Position numbers and translations under genes: made by a program. The notes below the pieces were generated by a model. That model was not told where the DNA came from, searched no databases, and saw only the letters and a program-made list of their open reading frames with translations. A DNA stretch of 64,000 nt from positions 1,860,001-1,924,000 of the forward strand of contig NZ_CP160453.1 of the NCBI RefSeq assembly GCF_040744945.1. The letters run 5' to 3'. The stretch is from Saccharothrix sp. HUAS TT1. GTDB taxonomy: Bacteria > Actinomycetota > Actinomycetes > Mycobacteriales > Pseudonocardiaceae. Numbering within the stretch: position 1 is the first letter of the stretch; the number at the start of each line of letters is the position of its first letter. This document shows, piece by piece, positions 43,605-53,549 of this stretch.

Positions 43605-44927
43605 ATGAGCGTGCTCGTCGTCGGCCTGTCCCACCGGACCACCCCCGTCCCCGTGCTGGAGCGCGTCGCGGTCGCCGACGCCGACCGCGGCAAGGTCCTC
43701 GACCAGCTGCTGACGGCGCCGAGCGTGTCCGAGGCCGTGCTGCTGTCGACCTGCAACCGGGTCGAGGTGTACGCGGTCGTCGAGACGTTCCACGGCGGCG
43801 TGAACGAGGTCGTCGAGGTGCTGGCCCGCCAGGCCGGGGCCGAGCCCGCCGACCTGTTCGAACACCTGTACGTCCACTACGCGGGCGCCGCGGTCGAGCA
43901 CCTGTTCTCCGTCGCGGGCGGCCTGGACTCGATGGTGGTCGGCGAGGCCCAGATCCTCGGCCAGCTGCGCAACGCCTACAACGCCGCCGACGACCGGGGC
44001 GTCGTCGGCCGCTCGCTGCACGAGCTGGTCCAGCACGCCCTGCGGGTCGGCAAGCGCGTGCACACCGAGACCGACATCGACCACGCCGGCGCGTCCGTCG
44101 TCTCCGAAGCCCTCGGCGACGCGGCCACCGCGCTCGGCGGCCTCGACGGCCGCAAGGCCGTGATCGTCGGCGCGGGCTCCATGGGCGGCCTGGCCGCCGC
44201 CCACCTGCGCCGCGCGGGCATCGGCGAGGTCGTCATCGCCAACCGCACCCCGGCCAACGGCGAGCGCCTGGCCACGGCCCTGCGCGCGGACGGCGTCGAG
44301 GCCACCTCCACCGGCCTCGACGCGCTGACCGCCGAGATCGCCGGGGCGGACGTGCTGTTCGCCTGCACCGGCTCGGTCGGCACCGTCGTCGGCGCCGAGC
44401 ACATCGGCGACCGCGCCCCGGACCGGCCGCTGGTCGTCTGCGACCTCGGCCTGCCCAAGGACGTCGACCCGGCCGCGACGCTGCTCGACGGCGTCCGCGT
44501 GGTCGACCTGGAGACCCTTCAGCGCAGGCTGTCCGACGCCCCGACCGGGCAGGGCACGCTGCGCGCGGCGGAGATCGTGGCCGAGGAGGTCCGCGCCTAC
44601 CTGGCCGGGCAGCGCTCGGCCGAGGTCACCCCCACGGTGACGGCGCTGCGCAAGCGCGCCGCCGAAGTGGTGGACGCCGAGCTGCTGCGGCTGGACTCGC
44701 GGCTGCCCGAGCTGGACGGCGCGGTCCGCGACGAGCTGGCCAAGACCGTGCGCCGGGTGGTGGACAAGCTCCTGCACACCCCCACCGTGCGGGTGAAGGA
44801 GCTGGCCGCGGCGCCGGGCGGCGCGGGCTACGCCGAGGCGCTGCGCGAGCTGTTCGGGCTCGACCCGCAGGCGCCGACCGCCGTCAGCACCCCCCATTCG
44901 ACGCAACCCAAAGGTGAGAAGCGGTGA
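43605..44927 (+). CDS. hemA: Glutamyl-tRNA reductase
   Basis: First step of the C5 route to 5-aminolevulinate: reduces glutamyl-tRNA to glutamate semialdehyde with NADPH. The 440-residue protein has [18 protein letters not shown], the catalytic Cys50 in [27 protein letters not shown], the NADPH-binding [16 protein letters not shown] and a dimerisation helix near the C-terminus. Its stop overlaps the hemC start by 4 bp. It is under the Rex operator with rex. Confidence 0.97.
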   Translation: MSVLVVGLSHRTTPVPVLERVAVADADRGKVLDQLLTAPSVSEAVLLSTCNRVEVYAVVETFHGGVNEVVEVLARQAGAEPADLFEHLYVHYAGAAVEHLFSVAGGLDSMVVGEAQILGQLRNAYNAADDRGVVGRSLHELVQHALRVGKRVHTETDIDHAGASVVSEALGDAATALGGLDGRKAVIVGAGSMGGLAAAHLRRAGIGEVVIANRTPANGERLATALRADGVEATSTGLDALTAEIAGADVLFACTGSVGTVVGAEHIGDRAPDRPLVVCDLGLPKDVDPAATLLDGVRVVDLETLQRRLSDAPTGQGTLRAAEIVAEEVRAYLAGQRSAEVTPTVTALRKRAAEVVDAELLRLDSRLPELDGAVRDELAKTVRRVVDKLLHTPTVRVKELAAAPGGAGYAEALRELFGLDPQAPTAVSTPHSTQPKGEKR

Positions 44928-45880
44928 ACCGCACCCTGAGGATCGGCACCCGCGGCAGCGCCCTCGCGCTCGCGCAGACCGGCCACGTGGCCGACGCGCT
45001 GCGCGCGGCAGGCGCGGACGTGGAGATCGTCACGATCTCCACCCCCGGTGACCGCTCGTCCGCACCCATCGCCGAGATCGGCATCGGGGTGTTCACCTCG
45101 GCGCTGCGCGACGCGCTCGCGAACAACGAGATCGACGTCGCCGTGCACTCGTACAAGGACCTGCCGACGGCGCGCGACCCGCGCCTGTCGCTGGCCGCCG
45201 TCCCGCCCCGCGAGGACCCGCGCGACGCGCTCGTCGCCCGCGACGGGCTGACCCTGGGCGAGCTGCCGACCGGCTCGAAGGTGGGCACCGGCTCACCGCG
45301 CCGCGCCGCGCAGCTCGAAGCCCTCGGCCTGGGCATCGAGGTCGTCCCCCTGCGGGGCAACGTCGACACCCGCATCCGCAAGGTCGCCGACGGTGAGCTG
45401 GACGCCGTCGTGCTGGCCCGCGCGGGCATCAGCCGCCTCGGCCGTGCCGCCGAGATCACCGAGACCTTGGAGCCGATCCAGATGCTCCCCGCGCCCGCGC
45501 AGGGCGCCCTCGCAGTGGAGTGCCGGGTCGACGACGTCGACGCCGAACACCTCCTCCAGTCCACTCTGGACGACTCGGCCAGCAGGGCCGCTGTCACCGC
45601 CGAGCGCGCCCTCCTGGCCGCGCTCGAAGCAGGTTGCAGCGCGCCGGTCGGCGCACTGGCCGATGTGGTGGAAGACCTCGCCGAAGACGCAGCCGACGGG
45701 TCGACGCAAGTCGTTCTCCGCCTGTCCCTGCGCGGGGTCATGGCGACGGAGGACGGCGACCTCCTCCGTGCGTCCGCCACCGGTGACTTGACCGCAGCAG
45801 AGGAACTCGGCCGCGCGCTGGCCGCCGAGTTGCTCGACCTCTCCGGCCACGCCACCGCGTCGCCGGCGGGGCGTAGTTGA
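44924..45880 (+). CDS. hemC: Porphobilinogen deaminase
   Basis: Joins four porphobilinogens into hydroxymethylbilane. The 318-residue protein has [35 protein letters not shown] and [14 protein letters not shown]. The cofactor-carrying cysteine is Cys238 in [12 protein letters not shown]. It starts at GTG 44924 within the hemA stop and stands directly before hemD. Confidence 0.97.
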   Translation: MNRTLRIGTRGSALALAQTGHVADALRAAGADVEIVTISTPGDRSSAPIAEIGIGVFTSALRDALANNEIDVAVHSYKDLPTARDPRLSLAAVPPREDPRDALVARDGLTLGELPTGSKVGTGSPRRAAQLEALGLGIEVVPLRGNVDTRIRKVADGELDAVVLARAGISRLGRAAEITETLEPIQMLPAPAQGALAVECRVDDVDAEHLLQSTLDDSASRAAVTAERALLAALEAGCSAPVGALADVVEDLAEDAADGSTQVVLRLSLRGVMATEDGDLLRASATGDLTAAEELGRALAAELLDLSGHATASPAGRS

Positions 45881-45894
45881 TGGGGAGTGCCCTG

Positions 45895-47427
45895 ATGACC
45901 CGCGCACGCAAGACCCCCGGCCGAGTCGCGTTCGTCGGCTCAGGTCCGGGCGACACCGGGCTGCTCACGGTCCGGGCCCGCGACCTGCTCCACAAGGCGG
46001 AGCTCGTGGTCACGGACCCCGACGTCCCGGCCGAGGTGGTGGCGCTGGTGCCCGACGGCGTCGAGGTGCGACCCGCCGTGGGCGACCCCGCCGACGTGGC
46101 GAAGGACCTGGTCGCCGAGGCGAAGAACGGCCACGCCGTGGTCCGCCTGGTGGCGGGCGACCCGCTGACCCTGGACTCCGTGGTCAAGGAGGCCCAAGCG
46201 GTCTCCAAGACCACGATCGCCTTCGACGTGGTGCCCGGCGTCCCCGCCGGCACCGCCGTGCCCGCCTACGCGGGCGTCGCCCTGGGCGCCGTCCACACCG
46301 AAGCCGACGTCCGGGGCGCGGTCGACTGGTCCGGCCTCGCCGCCGCACCGGGGACCCTCGTCCTGCACGCCACCGGCGGCCACCTGGCCGAAGCCGCCTC
46401 CTCCCTGGTGGAGAACGGCGTCGCGCCGCAGACCCCGGTGGCCGTGACCTGCGACGGGACCGGCTTCGGCCAGCGCACCGTCGACACCACCCTGGCCTCC
46501 CTCGCCGCCGACGCCGGCGACCTGGGCGGCCCCCTGGTCGTCACCGTCGGCCAGTCGGTGGCCGGCCGCACCAAGCTCTCCTGGTGGGAGTCGCGCGCCC
46601 TGTACGGCTGGCGCGTCCTCGTCCCCCGCACCAAGGAGCAGGCCGGCGCGATGAGCGACCGCCTGCACTCCCACGGCGCGATCCCGGTCGAGGTCCCGAC
46701 CATCTCGGTCGAGCCGCCGCGCAGCCCCGCCCAGATGGAGCGCTCGGTGAAGGGCCTGGTCGACGGCCGCTACCAGTGGGTCGTCTTCACCTCCACCAAC
46801 GCCGTCCGCGCGGTCTGGGAGAAGTTCCGCGAGTTCGGCCTGGACGCCCGCGCGTTCTCCGGCGTGAAGATCGCCTGCGTCGGCGAGTCCACCGCCGCCA
46901 AGGTCCGCAGCTTCGGCATCATCCCGGAACTGGTGCCGTCCGGCGAGCAGTCGTCCGAGGGCCTCCTCGCCGACTTCCCGCCCTACGACGACATCCTCGA
47001 CCCGGTGGACCGCGTCCTGCTCCCACGGGCCGACATCGCCACCGAGACCCTGGCGGCCGGCCTCCGGGAACGCGGCTGGGAGATCGACGACGTCACCGCC
47101 TACCGCACCGTCCGCGCCGCCCCGCCGCCCGCCGACACCCGGGAGATGATCAAGTCGGGCGGCTTCGACGCCGTCTGCTTCACCTCCTCCTCCACCGTCC
47201 GCAACCTGGTGGGCATCGCGGGCAAGCCCCACGCCCGCACCCTGGTCGCGTGCATCGGCCCGCAGACCGCCGAAACCGCCCGCGAGTTCGGCCTGCGCGT
47301 CGACGTCCAGCCGGAGGACGCCAACGTCCCCGCCCTGGTCGACGCCCTGGCCCAGCACGCCGCCCGCCTGCGCGCGGAAGGCGCCCTCCCACCCCCGCGC
47401 AAGACCAAGCGCCTCCGCCGGTCTTGA
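45895..47427 (+). CDS. hemD: Uroporphyrinogen-III synthase with N-terminal SUMT-like domain
   Basis: A 510-residue fusion. Residues 1-235 resemble uroporphyrinogen-III methyltransferase (GRVAFVGSGPGDTGLLTVRARDLL, VRLVAGDPLTLDSV, FDVVPGVPAGTAVPAYAG). The usual GRGGEE-type active-site loop is not visible, so this half may not methylate. Residues 250-500 are uroporphyrinogen-III synthase: WRVLVPRTKEQAGAMSDRLH, WVVFTSTNAVRAVWEKF, VACIGPQTAETAREFG. ATG 45895 has GGGGAG seven bases upstream; ATG 45880 would overlap the hemC stop. It completes the rex-hemACD unit. Confidence 0.92.
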   Translation: MTRARKTPGRVAFVGSGPGDTGLLTVRARDLLHKAELVVTDPDVPAEVVALVPDGVEVRPAVGDPADVAKDLVAEAKNGHAVVRLVAGDPLTLDSVVKEAQAVSKTTIAFDVVPGVPAGTAVPAYAGVALGAVHTEADVRGAVDWSGLAAAPGTLVLHATGGHLAEAASSLVENGVAPQTPVAVTCDGTGFGQRTVDTTLASLAADAGDLGGPLVVTVGQSVAGRTKLSWWESRALYGWRVLVPRTKEQAGAMSDRLHSHGAIPVEVPTISVEPPRSPAQMERSVKGLVDGRYQWVVFTSTNAVRAVWEKFREFGLDARAFSGVKIACVGESTAAKVRSFGIIPELVPSGEQSSEGLLADFPPYDDILDPVDRVLLPRADIATETLAAGLRERGWEIDDVTAYRTVRAAPPPADTREMIKSGGFDAVCFTSSSTVRNLVGIAGKPHARTLVACIGPQTAETAREFGLRVDVQPEDANVPALVDALAQHAARLRAEGALPPPRKTKRLRRS

Positions 47428-47467
47428 CGACCGACAGGCCCTCGGCGGAACAGCCGGCGGCCGACGA

Positions 47468-47601
47468 GGCTTGATTTGACATGGGTTCGAGTGCCATAGG
47501 CTGGTCGAAGCCGGCAGGCTTGGCGGGACGCTCTTCCCCGCCGGGCCTGCCGGCTTTGGCCTGCCTGGGGTGCTCGTAAGGGCCCCATGTCAAATCAAGC
47601 C
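47468..47601 (-). repeat. 134-bp palindromic element, copy 2 (inverted)
   Basis: The ends are perfect 18-bp inverted repeats, GGCTTGATTTGACATGGG and its complement. The internal stem has two G-T pairs in place of G-C. Relative to copy 1 the internal sequence runs the other way. The single base that differs in the end repeat (TTGA for TCGA) is changed in both arms. It sits between hemD and hemB. Confidence 0.85.
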
Positions 47602-47609
47602 GGACCTGC

Positions 47610-47686
47610 CCCAACCCCGAACACCAACCCTGAACACCAGCACCAACCCCGAACACCGGCACCAGACCCGAACACCAGCACCAACA
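47610..47686 (+). repeat. Minisatellite before hemB
   Basis: Irregular tandem copies of about 18 bases around ACACCAGCACCAACCCCGA, with shorter variants, fill the space between the palindromic element and the hemB ribosome-binding site. Frames open through it but are not conserved coding sequence. Confidence 0.7.
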
Positions 47687-47700
47687 GGGAGTACCCCGCA

Positions 47701-48678
47701 GTGTTCCCAACCCACCGCCCCCGCCGCCTGCGCACCACCCCGGCCATGCGCCGCCTGGTCAGCGAAACCACCGTGCGCCCCCGCCAACTGGTGCTGCCCA
47801 TGTTCGTCAAGGAGGGCGCCGAGGCGCCGACCGAGATCAAGAGCATGCCGGGCGTCCTCCAGCACACCCGCGAGTCGCTGCGCAAAGCCGCCGTGGAGGC
47901 GGTCCAGGCGGGCGTCGGCGGGATCATGCTGTTCGGCGTTCCCGCCGAGCGGGACGCGGTCGGCTCCGGCGCGACGGACCCGGACGGCATCCTCAACGCC
48001 GCCCTGCGCGACCTGCGCCAGGAACTGGGCGACGCCACCGTCCTCATGTCGGACTGCTGCCTGGACGAGTTCACCGACCACGGGCACTGCGGCGTGCTCA
48101 CCCCCGACGGCACCGTGGACAACGACGCCACGCTGGAGGTCTACGGCGAGATGGCCGTCGCCCAGGCGCAGGCCGGCGCGCACGTCGTCGGCCCCAGCGG
48201 CATGATGGACGGCCAGATCGGGTTCATCCGCGCCGCCCTGGACGAGGCCGGGCACACCGACACCGGCGTCCTCGCCTACAGCGCCAAGTACAGCTCCGCC
48301 CTCTACGGCCCGTTCCGCGAGGCGGTCGAGTCGCAGCTCCAGGGCGACCGCAAGACCTACCAGCAGGACCCGGCCAACGCCCGCGAAGCGCTCCGCGAGG
48401 TCGCCCTCGACCTCGCCGAGGGCGCCGACATGGTGATGGTCAAGCCCGCCCTGCCCTACCTGGACGTCGTCAAGGCCGTCGCCGAGATGTCCGACGTCCC
48501 GGTCGCGGCGTACCAGATCTCCGGCGAGTACGCGATGGTCGAGGCCGCCGCCCGCAACGGCTGGATCGACCGCGAGCGGACCGTCCTGGAAATGCTCACG
48601 TCGATCCGCCGCGCCGGCGCGGACGTCGTCCTGACCTACTGGGCCGTCGAAGCCGCCTCCTGGTTGGACCGCGAATGA
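47701..48678 (+). CDS. hemB: Delta-aminolevulinic acid dehydratase (porphobilinogen synthase)
   Basis: Condenses two 5-aminolevulinates to porphobilinogen. The 325-residue protein has [12 protein letters not shown], the metal site [18 protein letters not shown], and the two Schiff-base lysines in [15 protein letters not shown] and [12 protein letters not shown], then [10 protein letters not shown]. The metal site is mixed: one of the usual zinc cysteines is aspartate, as in related actinobacteria. I chose GTG 47701, with AGGGAG nine bases upstream. The longer frame from 47587 would run through repeats. Confidence 0.95.
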   Translation: MFPTHRPRRLRTTPAMRRLVSETTVRPRQLVLPMFVKEGAEAPTEIKSMPGVLQHTRESLRKAAVEAVQAGVGGIMLFGVPAERDAVGSGATDPDGILNAALRDLRQELGDATVLMSDCCLDEFTDHGHCGVLTPDGTVDNDATLEVYGEMAVAQAQAGAHVVGPSGMMDGQIGFIRAALDEAGHTDTGVLAYSAKYSSALYGPFREAVESQLQGDRKTYQQDPANAREALREVALDLAEGADMVMVKPALPYLDVVKAVAEMSDVPVAAYQISGEYAMVEAAARNGWIDRERTVLEMLTSIRRAGADVVLTYWAVEAASWLDRE

Positions 48679-49232
48679 CCACCCCGGGACCGACCCCACC
48701 CAAGACCACCAAGACCCCCAAGCCCACCCCGCCCAAGCTGGTCGACCTGGCCCGCTGGCTGTTCATCGTCAGCGCCCTGGTAGGCGTGGCCAGGTTCCTG
48801 GTGCAGCTGTCCGACCGCGAGATGCTGATCCGCGAGCTGCGGACCCGGCAGCCGACCCTCGGCCAGGACGACCTGGACGCCGCCGCGACCGGCGGCATCG
48901 TGTTCGGCCTGGTCCTGGCGTCCGGCCTGGTCCTGGTCTACGCCCTGCTGGCGAACCGGATGGCGGCCGGTCGGAACTGGGCGCGGGTCGTGCTGACCGT
49001 GCTCGCGGTCGGCGGCATCTTCCTCGGCCTGGTGCGGCTGATCGCCGCCGGCTCCGGCTTCGCGGCCGCGTTCGGCTTCGCCGTGAGCGGCGTCGACCTG
49101 GCCTTCGGCTCGGTCACGATGCTGATCGACGGGGTGGCCGTCGCGCTGATGTACCAGCGTTCGGTTTCCGGGTACTTCAGATCAGTGCAGCCGGTCAGGG
49201 GAACGCCACGGCAGGTAGCTAACGGATTGTGA
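48675..49232 (+). CDS. Small membrane protein A (hemB-hemL cluster)
   Basis: A 185-residue protein starting in the hemB stop (ATGA overlap). A Thr/Pro/Lys-rich opening is followed by four membrane segments ([57 protein letters not shown], a last one to about 165). It shares the [14 protein letters not shown] motif with the next two genes, so all three are paralogues of one membrane family. Function unknown. Confidence 0.8.
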   Translation: MTTPGPTPPKTTKTPKPTPPKLVDLARWLFIVSALVGVARFLVQLSDREMLIRELRTRQPTLGQDDLDAAATGGIVFGLVLASGLVLVYALLANRMAAGRNWARVVLTVLAVGGIFLGLVRLIAAGSGFAAAFGFAVSGVDLAFGSVTMLIDGVAVALMYQRSVSGYFRSVQPVRGTPRQVANGL

Positions 49233-49275
49233 TTTCCGGTCGACCGGAAGCCACCGCCCTCCTACGGTCCGTCAC

Positions 49276-49815
49276 ATGACCAATCCGAACGACCCTTACA
49301 ACCACCCCCAGCAGCCCGGCTACCCGCCGCAGGCCCCGCCGCTGAGCGACAGCGAGCTGCGCCGCCCCGACCGGCCGAAGTCGGTCGACACCGCGTACCT
49401 GCTGTGGCTGATCTCGGCGGGCGTCAGCATCGTGGCGAACCTCATCGGCTTCGCCACCGCCGAGGCCGTGGCGCGGGAGACGCTGGAGGCGATGAACCTC
49501 GACACGTCGGCGGCGGCGTCGGTCCAGCCGAGCTACGGCTCCCTGATCTTCAGCCTCGTCCTGTCCGTGGTGTGGATCCTGGTCGTCATGCAGATGCGCA
49601 AGGGCGCCAACTGGGCCCGCATCCTGCTGACCGTGCTGGGCGCCCTCTCCGTCATCGCCGGCCTGCTCGGCCTGCTGGCCCTCGGCGTGATGTTCTCCAT
49701 CGGCTTCCTGGGCGCGATCCAGGCCCTGCTGGGCCTGGTGCAGCTCGCGATCACCATCGCCGCGATCGTGTTCATGTTCAAGTCCGACTCGAACCGCTAC
49801 TTCAAGGCCAGCTGA
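49276..49815 (+). CDS. Small membrane protein B (hemB-hemL cluster)
   Basis: A 179-residue protein: Pro/Tyr-rich N-terminus (PNDPYNHPQQPGYPPQAPP), the linker LSDSELRRPDRPKSVDTAYL, then four membrane segments, including ANWARILLTVLGALSVIAGLL, and the tail FKSDSNRYFKAS. Close in layout to the protein after it. Such Pro-rich four-helix proteins are common in actinomycetes; the function is unknown. Confidence 0.82.
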   Translation: MTNPNDPYNHPQQPGYPPQAPPLSDSELRRPDRPKSVDTAYLLWLISAGVSIVANLIGFATAEAVARETLEAMNLDTSAAASVQPSYGSLIFSLVLSVVWILVVMQMRKGANWARILLTVLGALSVIAGLLGLLALGVMFSIGFLGAIQALLGLVQLAITIAAIVFMFKSDSNRYFKAS

Positions 49816-49892
49816 CCACGAGGTCACAGGTGTGCTGTCCGCTGCCTGTCGCGGTGGACAGCACGCCTCGGGCGGCCCTAGCGTTCTCAATC

Positions 49893-50432
49893 GTGACAAC
49901 CCCACATGATCCGGACAACCGGCCGCCGTACGTCCCGCCACCGCCCCCGCTCAGCGAGTCCGAGCTGAACTTCGGCAACCAGGGCGGGTACGCCCAGCCC
50001 GTCGGACCGGCGCCGAAGCAGCTCCAGATCTCCTTCTGGCTGTGGATCGCGGGCGCGGCCCTGCTCGTGCTGTCCTCCGTGCTGATCCTCACCGAGCGCG
50101 AGGAGGCCATCAAGGCCGCTCGCGACGCCGGCGGCACCCAGGGCCTCACCGAGGAGCAGTTCGTCACCACGGTGACCGCGACGCTCGCGGTGCTCGTGAC
50201 CATCGGCGTCGTCCTGGCCGCCCTGATGGCGTTCTTCGCGTTCAAGGCGCGCGCTGGTCGCAACTGGGCGCGGGTCTCGCTGACGGTGCTCGGCGCGTTG
50301 ATCTTCCTCTTCCAGATGCTCGCGGTGTCGCAGCTAGGCCTGCTGATCATGCTGGCCGTGGCCGCCGCCGTCGTGACGCTGTACCTGCCCGCCTCGAAGC
50401 AGTACTTCGACTCGGTCAAGCGCGCCGGATGA
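49893..50432 (+). CDS. Small membrane protein C (hemB-hemL cluster)
   Basis: A 179-residue paralogue of the gene before it: VTTPHDPDNRPPYVPPPPPLSESELNF, QLQISFWLWIAGAALLVLSSVL, the RNWARVSLTVLGALIFLFQML motif and the tail LYLPASKQYFDSVKRAG. It starts at GTG 49893 and its stop overlaps the next start. Function unknown. Confidence 0.82.
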   Translation: MTTPHDPDNRPPYVPPPPPLSESELNFGNQGGYAQPVGPAPKQLQISFWLWIAGAALLVLSSVLILTEREEAIKAARDAGGTQGLTEEQFVTTVTATLAVLVTIGVVLAALMAFFAFKARAGRNWARVSLTVLGALIFLFQMLAVSQLGLLIMLAVAAAVVTLYLPASKQYFDSVKRAG

Positions 50433-50833
50433 CCGTGCAGCCGCCTCCCGTGGTGCGCGGCGCGGTCAGCGTGTGGTTCGCCCTCAGCGCGTTCCTCGTG
50501 CTGGAGAACGTGGTGCGGTGGCTGCGCCGGGACGAGTTCGAGCAAGCCGCCGCCCGTGCGGGTGACGACCCGGCTGCGGTCGTCAGCCTGCTGACGCAGC
50601 TGACCGTCGTCGCGGTCGGGTTCGCGATCGGTTACGGCCTGTTCGGCTGGTTGCTGCGGCGCGGGACGCGGTGGGCGCGCGGCGTGCTCACCGGGGTGAG
50701 CGTGCTGCACGTGCTGTGGATCGTGCTGCCGGGCGCCAGTGCGGTGAACGTGGTCACCCTCCTGCTGATCGCCGTGGGCTTGTCGCTCACGTGGCTGCCC
50801 GCCACCGCGCGCTGGGTGAGGTCGATGGCATGA
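50429..50833 (+). CDS. Small membrane protein D (hemB-hemL cluster)
   Basis: A 134-residue protein without the Pro-rich opening. It has three or four membrane segments and a diverged motif TRWARGVLTGVSVLHVLWIVLPG where the neighbours have NWARxxLTVLG. It ends LTWLPATARWVRSMA, parallel to LPASKQYF of its neighbour. It is coupled by 4-bp overlaps on both sides, so it belongs to one transcript with C and E. Confidence 0.8.
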   Translation: MTVQPPPVVRGAVSVWFALSAFLVLENVVRWLRRDEFEQAAARAGDDPAAVVSLLTQLTVVAVGFAIGYGLFGWLLRRGTRWARGVLTGVSVLHVLWIVLPGASAVNVVTLLLIAVGLSLTWLPATARWVRSMA

Positions 50834-51414
50834 CCGAGGACAGAGACCCCACCCCGAACCCCCCGCCTCACTCCTACCCCCCGCCTCACTCCTACCCCCC
50901 TCCTCACTCCTACCCCCCTCCTTCTCCCTACCCTCCGCCTCACTCCTACCCTCCGCCCCACCTCGGCCCCTACCCCGGCCAGATGCGCAACGTCGACCAG
51001 TTCACCACCGCACTCGTCCGCCCGACCACCGTCGTCGTCTCGTTCGCCCTCTGGGTGCTCGCCGCGCTGTCGTGGCCGGTCGGCACCCTGGTGCGGTCGC
51101 TGGCCGAGGGCGACCCGCTGATCGGCTTCGGCACGATCATGGCCCTGTTCGCCGGCACGTGCCTGGCCATCGGCGGCACCTGGGCCGCGTTCCTCCTCCT
51201 GGGCGGCAGCTACCACGCACGCCTCGGCCTGTGCGGCGGCTCGCTGGTCATCGGCGTGCTCGCCCTGGCCGCCGCGATCGTCGCGGCCCGGGACGGCGAC
51301 ACCGAGCCGCTGTCGTGGGTGGTGATCGTGCTGCGACTGGCGCTGCCCGCCGCCGCGACCGTCGCCTGCTTCCTGCCGGGCACGCGGCAGTTCTTCTCCG
51401 GGAACCACGGCTAG
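50830..51414 (+). CDS. Small membrane protein E with PPPHSYPPP repeats
   Basis: A 194-residue protein. After MTEDRDPTPN come five copies of a PPPHSYP-type repeat and then four membrane segments (TVVVSFALWVLAALSWPVG, MALFAGTCLAIGGTWAAFLLL, SLVIGVLALAAAIVAA, VVIVLRLALPAAATVACFL). The tail LPGTRQFFSGNHG again parallels the other members. Start and stop both overlap neighbours by a few bases. Confidence 0.8.
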   Translation: MTEDRDPTPNPPPHSYPPPHSYPPPHSYPPPSPYPPPHSYPPPHLGPYPGQMRNVDQFTTALVRPTTVVVSFALWVLAALSWPVGTLVRSLAEGDPLIGFGTIMALFAGTCLAIGGTWAAFLLLGGSYHARLGLCGGSLVIGVLALAAAIVAARDGDTEPLSWVVIVLRLALPAAATVACFLPGTRQFFSGNHG

Positions 51415-51875
51415 TGGACCAGCCCACCCTCTACGCCGAGCCCGGCGCGTCCTGGTGGCCGCTGCTCTGGGGCCCGGTGTTCGCCGCGCTCGGCCTGCTG
51501 GTCGAGGTGGTGACCGGCTCCACCCGGCCGCTGCTGTGGCTCGTCGTCGCCGTCGTCCTGCTCCTGCCCACGGTGCTCTGGGTGCAGGGCCGCCGCCGCC
51601 TCTACGCCGTGCGCCTGACCCCCGTCGCCCTGCACCAGGGCCGGGAGGAGCTGCCGATCCGGGACGTCGGGGACGTCGAGGGCGTCGAGCCGCGGTCCGG
51701 TGCCAAGGTGCTGGGCGGCGGCTGGTCGCTGCCCCGCGGCACGGAGCCGCTGCCCCTCCGCCTCACCGACGGCACGGTGGTGCTGGGCTGGGCGCACGAC
51801 GCCGACGCCCTCCGGGCCGAGGTGGCGAAGCTGCTGGCCGCCCGCCGCTCCGGGCCCCACCCGCCCCCGGCATGA
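51414..51875 (+). CDS. Membrane protein with two N-terminal helices, DUF3093-like
   Basis: A 153-residue protein from GTG 51414. Two membrane segments (WWPLLWGPVFAALGLLVEVV, LLWLVVAVVLLLPTVLWV) are followed by a soluble part with YAVRLTPVALHQGREELPIRDV and a WxxxxDADALRAEVAKLLA end. The layout suggests a DUF3093-type protein; I am not certain of the family. Function unknown. Confidence 0.65.
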   Translation: MDQPTLYAEPGASWWPLLWGPVFAALGLLVEVVTGSTRPLLWLVVAVVLLLPTVLWVQGRRRLYAVRLTPVALHQGREELPIRDVGDVEGVEPRSGAKVLGGGWSLPRGTEPLPLRLTDGTVVLGWAHDADALRAEVAKLLAARRSGPHPPPA

Positions 51876-51888
51876 GAAGCTGACCGGC

Positions 51889-52236
51889 GTGACTGCGGCC
51901 ACCGCCGACGCCGGAACCGTCCCGGACCCCGAGCCGGAACCCGACGCCCCCCAGCTCCACCAGCCGAAACGCGCGCTCATCGCGATCGGCGAGGTGGTGC
52001 TCATCGCGCTCCTCGTCCCGGCCGCCGTCTGGTGCTGGAACCGGGGCGTCCTGCACTACAGCTACCCCGTGCCCGACCGCCCGCCCCTGGAGTCGACCCG
52101 GTTCAAGGGCAACTGGATCGGCGCGTCCGTCGGCCTCGTCACGATCGCGGGCGTCCTGCTGCTCGACGCGCTGCGCCAGACCCTGCTCGCGGTGCGCACC
52201 CGTGGTCGGGAGCAGGTCGGAGAACCCGACGTGTGA
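51889..52236 (+). CDS. Small two-helix membrane protein
   Basis: A 115-residue protein from GTG 51889: an acidic Pro-rich start, a helix [22 protein letters not shown], an outer loop with [25 protein letters not shown], a second helix [20 protein letters not shown] and a basic tail. Ends 11 bp before the hemL start. Not recognised beyond that. Confidence 0.75.
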   Translation: MTAATADAGTVPDPEPEPDAPQLHQPKRALIAIGEVVLIALLVPAAVWCWNRGVLHYSYPVPDRPPLESTRFKGNWIGASVGLVTIAGVLLLDALRQTLLAVRTRGREQVGEPDV

Positions 52237-52247
52237 GACTGGACCCC

Positions 52248-53549
52248 GTGACAGCGACGCGATCCCAGGCACTGTTCGAGCGCGCGGCGGCGGTGATCCC
52301 CGGTGGCGTGAACTCCCCGGTCCGGGCCTTCCACTCGGTCGGCGGCACGCCCAGGTTCATGGTCCGCGGCGAGGGTCCGCACCTGTGGGACGCCGACGGC
52401 AACCGCTACGTCGACCTGGTGTCGTCGTGGGGCCCGATGATCCTCGGGCACGCGCACCCCGACGTGGTCGAGGCCGTCCGCGCGGCGGCCGTGCGCGGCC
52501 TGTCCTTCGGCACGCCCACCGAGGGCGAGGTCGAACTGGCCGAGGAGATCATCGACCGGGTCGCGCCGGTGCACCAGGTCCGCCTGGTCAACTCCGGCAC
52601 CGAGGCCACGATGAGCGCGATCCGGCTGGCCCGCGGCTTCACCGGTCGCCGCAAGGTCGTCAAGTTCGCCGGCTGCTACCACGGCCACGTGGACGCGCTG
52701 CTCGCGCAGGCGGGCTCCGGCGTCGCCACGCTGGGCCTGCCCACCTCGCCCGGGGTCACCGGCGCGCAGGCGGCCGACACCCTGGTGCTGCCGTACAACG
52801 ACGTCGAAGCCGTCAAGCGGGCCTTCGCCGAGAACCCGGGCGAGATCGCCTGCGTGATCACCGAGGCCGCGGCGGGCAACATGGGCGCGGTGCCGCCCAA
52901 GCACAACGCCGAGCTGAAGGAGCTCTGCCGGGCCGACGGCGCGCTGCTGGTCATGGACGAGGTGATGACCGGCTTCCGGGTCTCCCGCGCCGGCTGGTAC
53001 GGCCTGGAGAACGTCGAGGGCGACCTGTACACGTTCGGCAAGGTCATGTCCGGCGGCCTGCCCGCGGCGGCGTTCGGCGGCCGGACCGACGTGATGTCGA
53101 AGCTCGCCCCGTCCGGCCCGGTCTACCAGGCCGGCACGCTGTCCGGGAACCCGGTCGCGGTGGCCGCGGGCCTGGCCACGCTGCGCGCCGCGACCGACGA
53201 CGTCTACCGCACCCTCGACGCCAACGCCACCCGCCTGGGCGCGCTGTTCACCGCCGCGCTCACCGAGGCGGGCGTGGAGCACCGGGTCCAGTTCGCGGGC
53301 AACCTGGTCAGCGTGTTCTTCACCGACAGCGAGGTCACCGACTACGCGGGGGCGCAGGCCGCGCTGACGTGGCGCTTCCCGCCGTTCTTCCACGCGCTGC
53401 TCGAACGCGGCGTGTACGCGCCGCCGAGCGCCTACGAGGCGTGGTTCGTCAACGCCGCCATGACCGACGACGACTTCCAGGTCATCGCCGACGCCCTCCC
53501 GCACGCCGCCCGCGCCGCCGCGGCCGCCACCGAGGGGGGCGCCAAGTGA
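52248..53549 (+). CDS. hemL: Glutamate-1-semialdehyde 2,1-aminomutase
   Basis: Makes 5-aminolevulinate from glutamate-1-semialdehyde using PLP. The 433-residue protein has [55 protein letters not shown] and [15 protein letters not shown]. The PLP lysine is in [18 protein letters not shown]. It starts at GTG 52248. It supplies the step after HemA, so the window codes the whole path from glutamyl-tRNA to uroporphyrinogen III. Confidence 0.97.
   Translation: MTATRSQALFERAAAVIPGGVNSPVRAFHSVGGTPRFMVRGEGPHLWDADGNRYVDLVSSWGPMILGHAHPDVVEAVRAAAVRGLSFGTPTEGEVELAEEIIDRVAPVHQVRLVNSGTEATMSAIRLARGFTGRRKVVKFAGCYHGHVDALLAQAGSGVATLGLPTSPGVTGAQAADTLVLPYNDVEAVKRAFAENPGEIACVITEAAAGNMGAVPPKHNAELKELCRADGALLVMDEVMTGFRVSRAGWYGLENVEGDLYTFGKVMSGGLPAAAFGGRTDVMSKLAPSGPVYQAGTLSGNPVAVAAGLATLRAATDDVYRTLDANATRLGALFTAALTEAGVEHRVQFAGNLVSVFFTDSEVTDYAGAQAALTWRFPPFFHALLERGVYAPPSAYEAWFVNAAMTDDDFQVIADALPHAARAAAAATEGGAK

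Noticed and set aside
47587..47700. 38-residue N-terminal extension of HemB from ATG 47587
   Set aside because: It begins inside the palindromic element and reads through the minisatellite; GTG 47701 has a good ribosome-binding site and gives a normal-length HemB.
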